This document shows positions 1 to 9,900 of a stretch of 64,000 nt of DNA, in pieces. Origin of the DNA: an uncultured Myxococcales bacterium. Lineage in GTDB: Bacteria; Myxococcota_A; UBA9042. How positions within the stretch are numbered: position 1 is the first letter of the stretch; the number at the start of each line of letters is the position of its first letter. The position numbers and the translations under genes were made by a program. The stretch is from assembly GCA_903919145.1 (NCBI GenBank), contig CAIXGW010000018.1, positions 33,530-97,529 on the forward strand. Direction: 5' to 3'. The notes under the pieces were generated by a model. It had not been told where the DNA came from, did no database searches, and saw only the letters and a program-made list of their open reading frames with translations.

Positions 1-343
1 GGCCCTTGCTGTAGGGGTCGGTGACTGTCGAGCGCATCTGGCGCAGCAGGTCGATGGGCTGCGAGCCCATGGCCAGCACCGTCGGTGCGCTGCGGTAGTG
101 CAGATGCAAGTAGTCAAACGCCGGCCCATGGCCTTTGTGGACCAACATGCCCAGCGGCACGCCAAAACCCTCTTCGCCCGGCGAGCCGATCCAGAAGTAG
201 CCATGGCCCGTGCGAACCATGCGGATCAACGCCTCTTCACAAGCCCGCGACTTGACCATCAAGTTGTGGATGGCGAGCTTGCACGCCTCGTCCAAGACGG
301 GCGGGGTCCAGCGGGTCAGTTCGGGCGAGCCTGAAAGGGCCAT
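1..343 (-). CDS. 2-oxoacid dehydrogenase E1 alpha subunit, 5' part (runs off left edge)
   Basis: Only the N-terminal 114 codons are inside the window; the rest lies beyond base 1. The reading frame starts at an ATG (341-343) and stays open to the edge. The translation has the thiamine-diphosphate E1-alpha pattern: a helix with CEEALIRMVRTGHG (residues 35-48), then GSPGEEG (53-59), and HLHYRS (80-85), where the Tyr-Arg pair normally contacts the cofactor phosphates. Such subunits decarboxylate pyruvate, branched-chain 2-oxoacids or acetoin and pass the acyl group to E2. The exact substrate cannot be told from this fragment. The gene diverges from the MFS transporter gene. Confidence 0.8.
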   Translation of the reverse strand, partial: MALSGSPELTRWTPPVLDEACKLAIHNLMVKSRACEEALIRMVRTGHGYFWIGSPGEEGFGVPLGMLVHKGHGPAFDYLHLHYRSAPTVLAMGSQPIDLLRQMRSTVTDPYSKG

Positions 344-689
344 CGGCGAGTCCTGCGAGCGGGTGGCCCCGCAATGGGGCGCAGGATCTTAGCACAGCCG
401 GCCCGGGCGGAAAACCGCGATTTGGCCGCCCGGCAGGGCTCTGGCACCTGTCCGCTGGCGCGCCCGTCAGGGCCATTGCTCGAGAAGCGCGCCCAGCAAA
501 CGACTTCCTGGCCGGTGAAAGCGCGCGCTTGCATCCAAGGCGGCGATTCCGGGCCCAGCCGCCCGGTTGCGGGTTCAGGCCAGCCGATGCAAGCTTGCCA
601 CCGTCCCCCTGCCCGCCCCAAAGCCGCCCCTGGGCTCCCAGACGCCCCCCTTGCCGACCCGAGCACGCCTGTGTTCGCTGGAGCCGCGG
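344..689. other. divergent intergenic region, no gene seen
   Basis: About 350 bases separate the E1-alpha gene (minus) and the MFS gene (plus). The open frames crossing it show no recognisable protein and no ribosome binding site. It presumably holds both promoters, but I see no convincing -35/-10 pair. Confidence 0.5.
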
Positions 690-1937
690 ATGCCGCAAGC
701 CCCCCTGACAGTGCCGTCTACGGCCTTGCCCAATCGCCGCGTGGCCATGACGGTGCTGGTGGCGGCGCTAGGCTACTTTGTTGATATCTATGACCTCATC
801 CTGTTTGCCGTGGTCCGCAAGCCCAGTCTGACCGCCATTGGGGTAGGCCCCGCAGACCTCGAGTCGGTCGGCGGCAACCTGATTGCGCTGCAGATGGCGG
901 GGATGCTGCTGGGTGGGGTGCTGTGGGGGGTGATGGGCGACCGCCTGGGGCGCAAGAGCACGCTGTTCGGCTCAATCCTGGTGTATTCGCTAGCCAATCT
1001 GCTCAACGCCTTTGTCACGACGGTGCCGCAGTACCAGGCCTTGCGGCTCATCGCCGGTCTGGGTCTGGCTGGCGAGCTGGGGGCAGCTGTGACCCTGGTC
1101 AGTGAGTCCATGCCGGCCCAACACCGCGGCTACGGCACCACGCTGGTGGCCGGCGTTGGGGTCTGCGGTGCTTTGCTGGCGGCCTGGGTGGGCAAGAATT
1201 TTGCTTGGCAGACAGCGTACTTGGTGGGCGGTGTGCTTGGCCTGCTGCTGCTACTGCTGCGCTTTGGCACCTTTGAGTCGGGGCTGTTTGAGGCTTCCAA
1301 GGCCAGCCAAGCGGCCCGCGGCGACCTGCGGATGTTGCTGTGGCCTCTCAAGCGCTTTCGCCGCTACGCCACGGTCATTTTGACGGGCGTGCCCATCTGG
1401 TTCTCTGTGGGGATCTTGGTGGTGTTTGCCAGCGAATTGGCCAAAGAACTTCATGTGCAGGGCGAAATCAGCGGTGGGCAGGCCGTCTTCTGGGCCTACC
1501 TGGGCCTGGGCATTGGCGACTTGGCCGCGGGGCTGGTATCCCAGGGGCTGCGCTCGCGGCGCAAAGCCCTGCTGCTGTTTCTGCTGGCCGACGCGCTGGC
1601 CATTACGGCCTACCTGAACGCCCACGGGGCCACGGTGGGCCAATTTGAGCTGCTGCTGCTGGCGATTGGCTTGGCCAACGGCTACTGGGCGGTCTTTGCC
1701 ACCACAGCGGCCGAGCAGTTCGGCACCAACTTGCGGGCCACGGTGGCCACGACTGCCCCCAATTTTGTGCGCGGCTCCCTGGTGGTCATAGAGCCCGTCT
1801 ACAAGGCGCTGCGCGTGGACCACGGCCGGGTAGGCGCTGCCGCAGCCGTGGGGGCGGTGTGCATGCTGGTGGCGCTGCTGGCGGTGTGGCGGCTCGACGA
1901 GAGCTATGGCGCCGACCTCGACTTCACCGAGACCTAG
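690..1937 (+). CDS. MFS transporter
   Basis: This 415-residue integral membrane protein has about twelve hydrophobic segments, typical of the major facilitator superfamily. The loop after TM2 holds the classic motif A as GVMGDRLGRKS. TM1 carries acidic residues in FVDIYDLILF, as in metabolite:H+ symporters of the sugar or aromatic-acid type, so proton-coupled uptake of a small organic molecule is the best guess. The substrate cannot be read from sequence. The frame is open upstream to about 567, but that extension is low-complexity Pro/Ala/Arg. The ATG at 690 starts a 20-residue cytoplasmic lead into TM1 and is preferred. The gene diverges from the E1-alpha gene. Confidence 0.8.
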   Translation: MPQAPLTVPSTALPNRRVAMTVLVAALGYFVDIYDLILFAVVRKPSLTAIGVGPADLESVGGNLIALQMAGMLLGGVLWGVMGDRLGRKSTLFGSILVYSLANLLNAFVTTVPQYQALRLIAGLGLAGELGAAVTLVSESMPAQHRGYGTTLVAGVGVCGALLAAWVGKNFAWQTAYLVGGVLGLLLLLLRFGTFESGLFEASKASQAARGDLRMLLWPLKRFRRYATVILTGVPIWFSVGILVVFASELAKELHVQGEISGGQAVFWAYLGLGIGDLAAGLVSQGLRSRRKALLLFLLADALAITAYLNAHGATVGQFELLLLAIGLANGYWAVFATTAAEQFGTNLRATVATTAPNFVRGSLVVIEPVYKALRVDHGRVGAAAAVGAVCMLVALLAVWRLDESYGADLDFTET

Positions 1938-2123
1938 AGATCGGTCACAGAAAAGGCCGAAAGGTGCAGGTAGCCGCCCCAAACATAGCCGCGACTGCGA
2001 ACCACCCCCAGCCACCTAGCGCCGACTCCCCACCTGCCGCCAATTTGCGCCGCAAAGCTGGAAGTCGCATCCTACCGCCCGGCCGCCCCGACCCGCCGTG
2101 CCCCGGGCGAGCCAGGAGATTGC

Positions 2124-3581
2124 ATGAGCCCCTTGACCGCCAGCACCACCGCTCCCAGCCTTGCCGTTGTCATCCTCGCTGCCGGTCTGGGCAAGCGCAT
2201 GCAAAGTCAGCTGCCCAAAGTGCTGCACCCGGTGCTGGGTCAGGCCATGCTGGGTCATGTGCTTGACGTGGCCGTGCAGCTCAAGCCGGCCAAGCTGGCG
2301 GTGGTCACCGGCCACGGTCGCGAGCAGGTAGAGGCCTACGTCGCCCAGTGGGCAAGCCGCCATGCCGACGAGCTGGCCGGCAAGCTGGAGCCGCAGTGCT
2401 TTGAGCAGCCGTTTCAGGGCGGCACCGGCCACGCGGTCGAGTGCGCCAAGCCCGGCTGGGAAGGCGCCAGCGAGGTGCTGGTGCTCTACGGCGACACCCC
2501 GCTGCTGACGGTGGCGACTCTTCAGGACCTGCGGAACAGCCGCGCCGGGCGGCCGCTGTCGATGCTGGTGGGCGAGCTGCCCGATCCCACCGGCTACGGG
2601 CGGGTGATCCTCAACGAAGACAAGACAATCGCCTGCGTGGTCGAGCACAAAGACGCCACAGAAGCCCAGCGCCAGGTCCGCGTCATCAATGCCGGGATGA
2701 TGGCGCTGGACGCCGCTTTCTTGGCCCGCAGCCTGCCGCGCATCGACACCAACAACGCCCAAAAAGAGCGCTACCTGCCCGATCTGGTGGCCATGGCCGC
2801 GGCGGCAGGCGAACCCGGGATGGCCCACCTGCTGCCCGACCAGCGCGAGATCCAAGGCGTCAACAACCGCGCTGAGCTGGCGCTGGCTACCCAGATCCTG
2901 CGCGACCGGGTCAACACCCAGTGGATGCTGGCGGGCGCCACGCTGGACGACCCGGCGACCACCCTGATCGAGACCAGCGCCGTCCTGGACGCCGACGTCC
3001 GTCTGGGTGCCGGCGTGGAGCTGCGCGGCAAGACGACGGTGGCCCGTGGCGCCCTCATCGAGCGCGGCTGTGTGCTGACCGATGTGCAGGTGGGCCGCGA
3101 CGCTCACCTGTTGCCCTACTGCGTAGCCACAGAAGCCGTGATCGGCGCCGGCGCTCATGTGGGCCCGTTTGCCCATCTGCGCGCGGGCACCGAGCTGGGT
3201 GCCAAAGTCAAGATCGGCAATTTCGTCGAGACCAAGAAGGCCCGCTTGGGCGAGGGCGCCAAGGCCAGCCACCTGTCTTACCTGGGCGACGCCGACATCG
3301 GAGCCGACTGCAACATCGGCGCCGGGACCATCACCTGCAACTACGATGGGGTCAACAAGTTCAAGACCGTGCTTGGCCGCGGGGTGTTCATCGGCTCGGA
3401 CTCGCAGCTGGTGGCGCCGGTGACCCTGGGCGATGAGGCGTATGTGGGTGCCGGCACTACGGTAACCCAAGACGTGCCAGCCGGTGCTCTGATCGTCTCG
3501 CGCAGCCCTGCCGTCATCAAAGAAGGCTGGACCGCCAAAAAGCGCCAACGCCAGCTGGCCGTCAAAGCCAACAAGGCCTAA
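2124..3581 (+). CDS. glmU: bifunctional UDP-GlcNAc pyrophosphorylase / glucosamine-1-phosphate N-acetyltransferase
   Basis: GlmU acetylates glucosamine-1-phosphate and then couples it to UTP, giving UDP-GlcNAc for peptidoglycan and LPS. The N-terminal uridylyltransferase half shows LAAGLGKRM (residues 18-26), YGDTPLL and NAGMMAL. The C-terminal left-handed beta-helix half has many hexapeptide repeats. It includes KASHLSYLGDADIG, holding the His expected to act as base in acetyl transfer, and then NIGAGTITCNYDG. At 485 aa it is close to the usual 450-460 plus a short N-terminal lead. An AGGAG ribosome site lies just before the ATG. It appears to be a single-gene unit, convergent with the small membrane-protein gene. 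Confidence 0.96.
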   Translation: MSPLTASTTAPSLAVVILAAGLGKRMQSQLPKVLHPVLGQAMLGHVLDVAVQLKPAKLAVVTGHGREQVEAYVAQWASRHADELAGKLEPQCFEQPFQGGTGHAVECAKPGWEGASEVLVLYGDTPLLTVATLQDLRNSRAGRPLSMLVGELPDPTGYGRVILNEDKTIACVVEHKDATEAQRQVRVINAGMMALDAAFLARSLPRIDTNNAQKERYLPDLVAMAAAAGEPGMAHLLPDQREIQGVNNRAELALATQILRDRVNTQWMLAGATLDDPATTLIETSAVLDADVRLGAGVELRGKTTVARGALIERGCVLTDVQVGRDAHLLPYCVATEAVIGAGAHVGPFAHLRAGTELGAKVKIGNFVETKKARLGEGAKASHLSYLGDADIGADCNIGAGTITCNYDGVNKFKTVLGRGVFIGSDSQLVAPVTLGDEAYVGAGTTVTQDVPAGALIVSRSPAVIKEGWTAKKRQRQLAVKANKA

Positions 3582-3627
3582 AGCCGCCGTCCTTGAGAGC
3601 CGGTCGCAACATCCTTGCGAGAAGCTT

Positions 3628-3948
3628 CTAGCGCCGGTCGCGGTCGTCAGCGCTCGACGGCGTCAGGGGCACCAGCAATTCGGCCGAGTCCACGTCGGGG
3701 CGGGCGTTGGCCCTGCCCAGCCACAGCAGCAACCCCACCGCCAGCGTCATTGCGACCACGGCAATTGCAAAAACCCACGGTTGTACAGCGGCTTGCGCCA
3801 GGGTCTGCTGCTGCTGCCAAGCCTGGGCGTCTTCTGGGCTTAGGCCCAACGCCATGTCCGGGTGGCCGTCTAGGTCGGCCAACGCAGAACGAACCTGGGT
3901 AGAGCGAACTTGGGCAGAGCGAAATTGCGGAGCAGGCAGAGCATCCAT
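3628..3948 (-). CDS. small single-pass membrane protein, unknown
   Basis: I do not recognise this 106-residue protein. The frame is open further upstream to 4251, overlapping the neighbouring lipoprotein gene. The ATG at 3948 is preferred because a GGGAGA ribosome site sits just before it. The N-terminal half is hydrophilic with a Gln-rich stretch (QAWQQQQTLAQ). One strong transmembrane helix follows around residues 60-82 (VFAIAVVAMTLAVGLLLWLG), then a short acidic tail. It could be a small envelope or protein-interaction factor. It lies about 100 bases after the 780-aa lipoprotein gene on the same strand and may be cotranscribed with it. Confidence 0.6.
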   Translation of the reverse strand: MDALPAPQFRSAQVRSTQVRSALADLDGHPDMALGLSPEDAQAWQQQQTLAQAAVQPWVFAIAVVAMTLAVGLLLWLGRANARPDVDSAELLVPLTPSSADDRDRR

Positions 3949-4049
3949 GGGTGTCTCCCAGCACGGGTTCACACACAGGACGCGCCAGCGCCGCCGTCGA
4001 TCTGCGGTGCTGAGAAAACGGCGATTTCCCCGGTTTTTCGGGCGTCTCC

Positions 4050-6392
4050 CTAGGGAGGCGTTGTGGTGCAGTAGGGAATGGCCCCCGGGTAAGACTGCGC
4101 GCAGTACTGCGCAGAAGTGCAGGTCTTGTAGGTAGTCCACCCGCCCCAGACGTAGTTGCTGCTGCTGTAACTGCAGCCCGTCCCAGTGCCTGAGCAGCCG
4201 TAATTGGCCACTTTCTTTTGGATCAAAGCGCCTTTGCCGGTACCAGAGCATTGGTAGTCGTCATCGGCTGTAGTTGTGCTGCAGGCAGTGGTGGTCGGCG
4301 CGTACTGACCATCGGCGGTGCAGCACTGCGAGCCGGGGGTGCACTTGTAGGCGCTGACGCAGCTGGCGCCGCCCCAGCTGTCGGCTTTGCACACCTGGGT
4401 CGCCGTGCAAGTCTTGAACGTGGTCAAGGGGCTCCACACATAGTCTGCGCTGGCATAGCTGCAGCTCGTCGACGAGCCTGAGCAGCCATATTCGGCGGTT
4501 TTCTTAAGGACTTTTCCGCCATTCTCAGGGCCAGAGCAGCTGTATTGGGTGTCCGAGGCCGAGCTGCCGCAAGAAGTCGTCTTGGGCGCGTACAGACCGT
4601 CGGCGGTACAGCAGGTCTGGCCGGGGGTGCACTTGGTGGCGCTGACGCAGCTGGCATCGCCCCAGCTATTCAGCTCGCACACCTGGGTAGAAGAACAGGT
4701 CTTGATCGCCTTCCAGTCGCTCCAGGCAAAGTCACTGGAAGAACAAGAGCACGATGCCTTGACCCCGGTGCAGCCGCAGTAGGCCTTGCGCTCTAGGATC
4801 TGCGCGCCCTTGCCGGTGCCCGAGCACTTGGTCTCGCTGTCCCAGGCGGTGGTGCCGCACGCCGTGCCCTTGGTGGCAAAGTTGCCCTCGGCGGTGCAGC
4901 AGGTGGTCCCGGCCGAACAAGCGGCCTTGCATACCGGCTGGATGCTGTTGTCGTAGCTCTCAGTGCAGACCTGGCTGGCCGGACAGGTGCTGACCACGGA
5001 CCAGGCGCCCCAGACTTGGTTGTAGCTGGCGCAGGTGGCGTTGTAGCCGTTGCAGCCGGCGACGGCGGTGCGCTTCTCGATCTTGCCGCCAGCCGCGCCG
5101 CTGCACTGGTACTCCATGTCGACAGCGGCAGTGCCGCAAGCGGTCCCGGTCGGTGCCCACTCGCCCTTGACGGTACAGCAGGTCGATCCGGGCTTGCAGT
5201 CGGGGGCACCCACGCAGGTGCCGGCCTTGGCAGCATCCACGACTTCGCACACTTCGCTGAACCCGCAGTTCACTGCGACCTTCCAGGCGCCCCAGACCGT
5301 CTCTGTGCTGGAGCAGGCGCCGGCGCCATCGCAGCCGGCCAACGCCTGGCGCACCATGACGTCGCCGCCGGCAGCGGTGCTGCTGCACTTGTACTCGCTC
5401 TTGAGGACCTGACTGCCGCAAGCGGTGCCCTTGGCGGCCGGGGCGCTGATGCACTTCTCTGCCGAACAAGTGTTCTTGGTGCAAGCGTTGCCGTCTTCGC
5501 AGGCCAGATTCTCCAGGCACTGCGCCGGCTCGCCGGACGAACACACGGGCTTGAGCGTCGACGCCCCCTGCTTGCAGGTGGACCCGGCGGCGCAAGTCGA
5601 TACGGTGGCCCACGGCCCCCAGATCGCAAGGTCGGGGCTGGTCGGACAGACGTCGGTCAGCTTGCCGTCGCAGCCAGGCACCGCTTGGCGCTGCTGAATA
5701 TCCGCGCCCTTGCAGGCCCACTCGGTGGCCACCGGCTGGTCGCCGCAGGGGGTCTGCACCGGCAGAGCCACGTGCTTGACCGGGTCGCAGCAGGGCCCGC
5801 TCACACAGCAGCCGTACATGGCCACTTGGGTGCAGGTGCCATTGTCGCAAACGCCCGCCAGGCAGACATCGTCACCGGGGCATTGCTCGTCTTTGCTGCA
5901 GCCGCCGCTGCCGTCGGGCTGCCCTGCGTCAGGCGTCGGCACATCGGCGGCCGCACTGTCAGCGCCCTGCCCGTCTGCGCCAGTGAGGTCGGTCTTGCCA
6001 GCGTCGATCTTGGCGGCATCGGCGGTGTCGCCGCCAGCGGAGTCAGGCGCAACACTGTCCTTGGCGGCATCGGCCAGGGTGTCGGCGGCGCCATCTGCCG
6101 ATGCTTGGTCCTGGCTGGCCCCATCGCCCGTGGCCGCGGCGTCGGGTTTACCCCCGCTGTCCAGGCCCACGCTGGTATCCATGGCGATTGTCTTTACCGT
6201 GCAGCGGCCCTGGGCCAGATCGCAGGTCTCGCCCTGGCCGCTGCAGTCGTCATCAAGGACACACGGCTTGGACTGCGCTGGAGCCGCCGACTCCTCCGCC
6301 CCGCACCCCGCCAGACCTACGGCGGCTAGGGCCGCGGCGGCGATCACGGCCGCCCTGCCACGCCGGCCCTCTCCCAATCTCCACCAGCGCAT
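4050..6392 (-). CDS. Cys-rich repeat lipoprotein, 780 aa
   Basis: This is a predicted outer-surface lipoprotein. The signal peptide ends in a clean lipobox, LAGC, with the acylated Cys at residue 30. A first Cys pair module follows, then an Asp/Ala-rich linker (about residues 75-160) that looks disordered. The rest is Cys-rich. From about residue 165 to the end there are six copies of a 70-80 aa unit. Each has a YxCSG-type opening, a GCxG centre, a Trp-x-x-Trp pair and a closing Cys set such as CTATQVC. An AAAGGA site precedes the ATG. No enzyme motif is visible; disulfide-knit surface display or adhesion is a guess. It diverges from the 1444-aa lipoprotein gene. Confidence 0.75.
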   Translation of the reverse strand: MRWWRLGEGRRGRAAVIAAAALAAVGLAGCGAEESAAPAQSKPCVLDDDCSGQGETCDLAQGRCTVKTIAMDTSVGLDSGGKPDAAATGDGASQDQASADGAADTLADAAKDSVAPDSAGGDTADAAKIDAGKTDLTGADGQGADSAAADVPTPDAGQPDGSGGCSKDEQCPGDDVCLAGVCDNGTCTQVAMYGCCVSGPCCDPVKHVALPVQTPCGDQPVATEWACKGADIQQRQAVPGCDGKLTDVCPTSPDLAIWGPWATVSTCAAGSTCKQGASTLKPVCSSGEPAQCLENLACEDGNACTKNTCSAEKCISAPAAKGTACGSQVLKSEYKCSSTAAGGDVMVRQALAGCDGAGACSSTETVWGAWKVAVNCGFSEVCEVVDAAKAGTCVGAPDCKPGSTCCTVKGEWAPTGTACGTAAVDMEYQCSGAAGGKIEKRTAVAGCNGYNATCASYNQVWGAWSVVSTCPASQVCTESYDNSIQPVCKAACSAGTTCCTAEGNFATKGTACGTTAWDSETKCSGTGKGAQILERKAYCGCTGVKASCSCSSSDFAWSDWKAIKTCSSTQVCELNSWGDASCVSATKCTPGQTCCTADGLYAPKTTSCGSSASDTQYSCSGPENGGKVLKKTAEYGCSGSSTSCSYASADYVWSPLTTFKTCTATQVCKADSWGGASCVSAYKCTPGSQCCTADGQYAPTTTACSTTTADDDYQCSGTGKGALIQKKVANYGCSGTGTGCSYSSSNYVWGGWTTYKTCTSAQYCAQSYPGAIPYCTTTPP

Positions 6393-6924
6393 CGCCTGAT
6401 CCTTTGCGCGACTGCCGCCGCCTCCCTACGGTAGGCAATTGTCAGCGGCGTGCGCAAGACCTTTCGGCAAAAACCGCGACGCCATCGGCCGGAACAGGGC
6501 CTCTGCGCCAAAGGTGTGCGGCAAGGCCCTGCGGGCCGCAGCGATCGCCCGGCTGTGAGGTCCGGCGGACCGCGGCCCCTCGCGCCAGGCGCGCGGCCAG
6601 TTGTGGTTTCAGCCAAGCCTGACGCAACGGCAGAGGCACGCATCGCTCTCTGGGCTGCAGTTGGCAAGCGCTCGGCGGCGCCGCTGCCCGGGGGCAAGCT
6701 CGGCTCCCCTGAGCCCGGTTCAGGCCATGCCGCCCTCTTGGCCAACGTTTGCTCTTGACGCAACAGCGGGAATCCCTACAATTCGCCCGATCACGACCCC
6801 CTGGCTCCCTCTAGTGTCGCTCAGTTCGTGCATTTCTGCTGCTAATGCGCCATCTTGACGCATGCAGCACCCGCGGTTCGCTCTTGCGACGCGGTCCGTC
6901 AGTCTACTCGCAGGAGACGTAACC
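6393..6924. other. divergent intergenic region between two lipoprotein genes
   Basis: About 530 bases lie between the divergent starts of two Cys-rich lipoprotein genes. Small frames in it do not look like genes. It contains one good sigma-70-like promoter facing right (listed separately). The left-facing promoter was not identified. Confidence 0.6.
6755..6782 (+). promoter_or_regulatory. sigma-70-like promoter for the 1444-aa lipoprotein gene
   Basis: TTGACG (6755-6760) and TACAAT (6777-6782) are separated by 16 bases. Each box matches the consensus at five of six positions. The site points toward the ATG at 6925, leaving a leader of about 135 bases. Confidence 0.55.
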
Positions 6925-9900
6925 ATGACCCTCGCCCAGAACCGCTGGCGCGCCCTCGCCGTAGTCGCCATTTTGGCATCTGCTGGCTGTGGCGCCGACC
7001 CACAACCTGTAAACACCAACACCGGCGTCGATGTTCCCAGCTCGACTGACGACACGTCGATGAAGACCGACGTGCAGATCGACACCGGCAAAGACGCCGC
7101 TGGCACCGATCAGGACACCGCCTCGACCGATCAGGACACGGCCAGCACCGACAAGGACACCGCCAGCACCGATCAGGACACCGCCAGCACCGATCAGGAC
7201 ACTGCCAGCACCGATCAGGACACTGGCGGCACCGATCAAGACACGGTTGTGACCAGCTGCAAGCAAGACAAGGACTGCCCCGCGGCGACCACGCCGTGCA
7301 AGGTTGCTACCTGCAATGCTTCTACCGGCGCCTGCGGAGAGAAAGACGCCGCCGACGGCGAGGCCTGTACCGACACCAACGCCTGCGTCGAAGGGGCCAA
7401 GTGCGCCAGCGGCGCCTGCGCCGGCACCCTGAAGACCTGCGACGACAAGAACCCCTGCACTGACGACACCTGCGACAGCAAGACCGGCTGCGTGTTCACC
7501 AACAACACCGTGCAGTGCAACGACAATGACGCTTGCACCCTGGCCGACGCCTGCGCCGAGGGCAAGTGCGTTCCCGGCAAGGCCGACACCTGCGACGACG
7601 GCAACCCCTGCACCACCAACGCCTGCGACAAGGAGAAGGGCTGCTCGGCGACCAACAACACCGGCACCTGCGAAGACGGCAACGCCTGCACCGCCGGCGA
7701 CGTCTGCGCCGATGGCTCTTGCACCCCCGGCAAGCTGGCCGACTGCGACGACAAGAACGCCTGCACGGTCGACACCTGCGACGCCAAGGCCGGCTGCCAG
7801 CACGCCGCTGCCGCCGACGGCGCGACCTGCGAAGACGGTAACGCCTGCACCAGCGGCGACGCCTGCAAGGCCGGCGCCTGCACCGGCGCCGCCGTGGTCT
7901 GCGACGACAAGAACCCCTGCACCGCCGATACCTGCGATAAGGTCACCGGCTGCGCCAACAAGGCCGATGACACCTTGACCTGCGACGACGACAACTCCTG
8001 CACCACGGGCGACAAGTGCGCCGCTGGCGTGTGCAAGGGCGCCGGCAAAGACTGCAACGACAACAACCCGTGCACCGACGACGATTGCGCCAACAACGTC
8101 TGCGCCAACAAGGCCAACGCCGCCCCCTGCGACGACGGCAGCGCCTGCACCCAGAAGGACACCTGCAAGGACAGCAAGTGCGGCGCTGGCGAGCCGATCG
8201 CCTGCGACGACAAGAATCCCTGCACGACGGACACCTGCGACGCCGCCACCGGCCTGTGCAAGTTTGCTGACAACACCGCCACCTGCGACGACGGCACCAA
8301 GTGCACCACCGAAGACAAGTGCCAAGGCGGCGTCTGCGTCGGCGTGCAGAAGAAGTGCGACGACGGCAAGCCCTGCACCCTTGACAGCTGCGACGACGCC
8401 AGCGGCGACTGCAAAGTGGCCAACTACGCCGACGGCACGCTGTGCGACGATGGCACGGTCTGCACCCAGAATGACGCCTGCAAGGCCGGCGCCTGCGCTG
8501 GTAGCAAGGTCGACTGCGACGACAGCAACCCCTGCACCACCGACAGTTGCGACACCGTGGCCGGCTGCAAGAGCGCTGCCAACACCGCGGCTTGCGAAGA
8601 TGGCAACAAGTGCACGCTAAACGACGTCTGCAAAGACAAAGCCTGTGATGCTGGCGCCACCCTGGACAAGTGCGACGATGCCAACCCCTGCACCACCGAT
8701 AGCTGCGACGCCGCCGTCGGCTGCAAGCACGACAACAACGCGGCCCAGTGCAGCGACAGCAATGCCTGCACCGACAAGGACACCTGCAAGGATGGCGCTT
8801 GTGCCGGTGCCAACATCGTCTGCGACGACAAGAACTCGTGCACCGATGACAGCTGCGACAAGGTCAAGGGCTGCGTGTACACCAACAACACCGCCCTGTG
8901 CTCGGACGGCAGCGTCTGCACCAGCGACGACAAGTGCACCGGCGGCAAGTGCGTCGGCCCCACGGTGATCAAGTGCAATGACAATAACGTCTGCACCACC
9001 GACAGCTGCGACCCCAAGACCGGCTGCACCTATAAGCCGGTGACCGCTGGCTCTGTCTGCGACGACGGCAACGGCTGCACCACCGGCGACAAGTGCGACG
9101 CGGGCGGCAAGTGCACCGGCGCCGGCAAGAACTGCGACGACAACAACGTCTGCACGTCTGACACCTGCGCCAAGGATGTCTGCACCAACACGCCCAACAC
9201 CGCTCCGTGCAATGACGGCACCGTCTGCACCCTGTCTGACGCCTGCGACGGCAAGGGCAAGTGCCTGGGCTCCATGCCGCTCAAGTGCGACGACGGCAAG
9301 GTCTGCACCACCGACAGCTGCGATCCGCTCAAGGGCTGCTTGAACGTCAACAACACCGCCCCCTGCGATGACGGACTGTTCTGCACCATCAAAGACACCT
9401 GCAAAGACGGAACCTGCTCCAATGTAGCGCCCAACACCTGCGATGACGCCAACGTCTGCACCAATGACGCGTGTGACGCAGTGGGCAAGAAGTGCGTCTC
9501 GACCAACAACACCGCCACCTGCGACGACGGCGACAAGTGCACCCCGGCCGACAAGTGCGCCCTGGGCAAGTGCGTCGCTGGCACCGCGATCAACTGCGAC
9601 GACGGCAACCCCTGCACGCTGGACAGCTGCGACAAGACCAAGGGGACCTGCGTCTACACGCTGACCACCGATGTCAACGTCTGCAAGGTGTTTGGCATTC
9701 CGGCGACTTCGCCGATTGACCAGAATGACCCACTGTGGGTCAACGTCGGCACCGGCACGGTCAAGTGGGCCACCGACGCCACGCCGGTTCCGGGCAAGCT
9801 GACGGGAGCCGCGTCGCTGAACTTCAACAACGGCACCAACTACGCCGAGCCCAACAAGCCGGCTCAGGGCAGCGGCTTGGGCAAGTTCTTTGTCGACGCG

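Noticed and set aside
5016..6329. A 437-codon plus-strand frame across the 780-aa lipoprotein gene
   Set aside because: It is the reverse of the Cys-repeat coding frame, with no ribosome site or known motif.
4050..6392. Thrombospondin type-1 repeats in the 780-aa lipoprotein
   Set aside because: A W-x-x-W pair recurs, but the Cys spacing and the Arg ladder of true TSP1 domains are not present.
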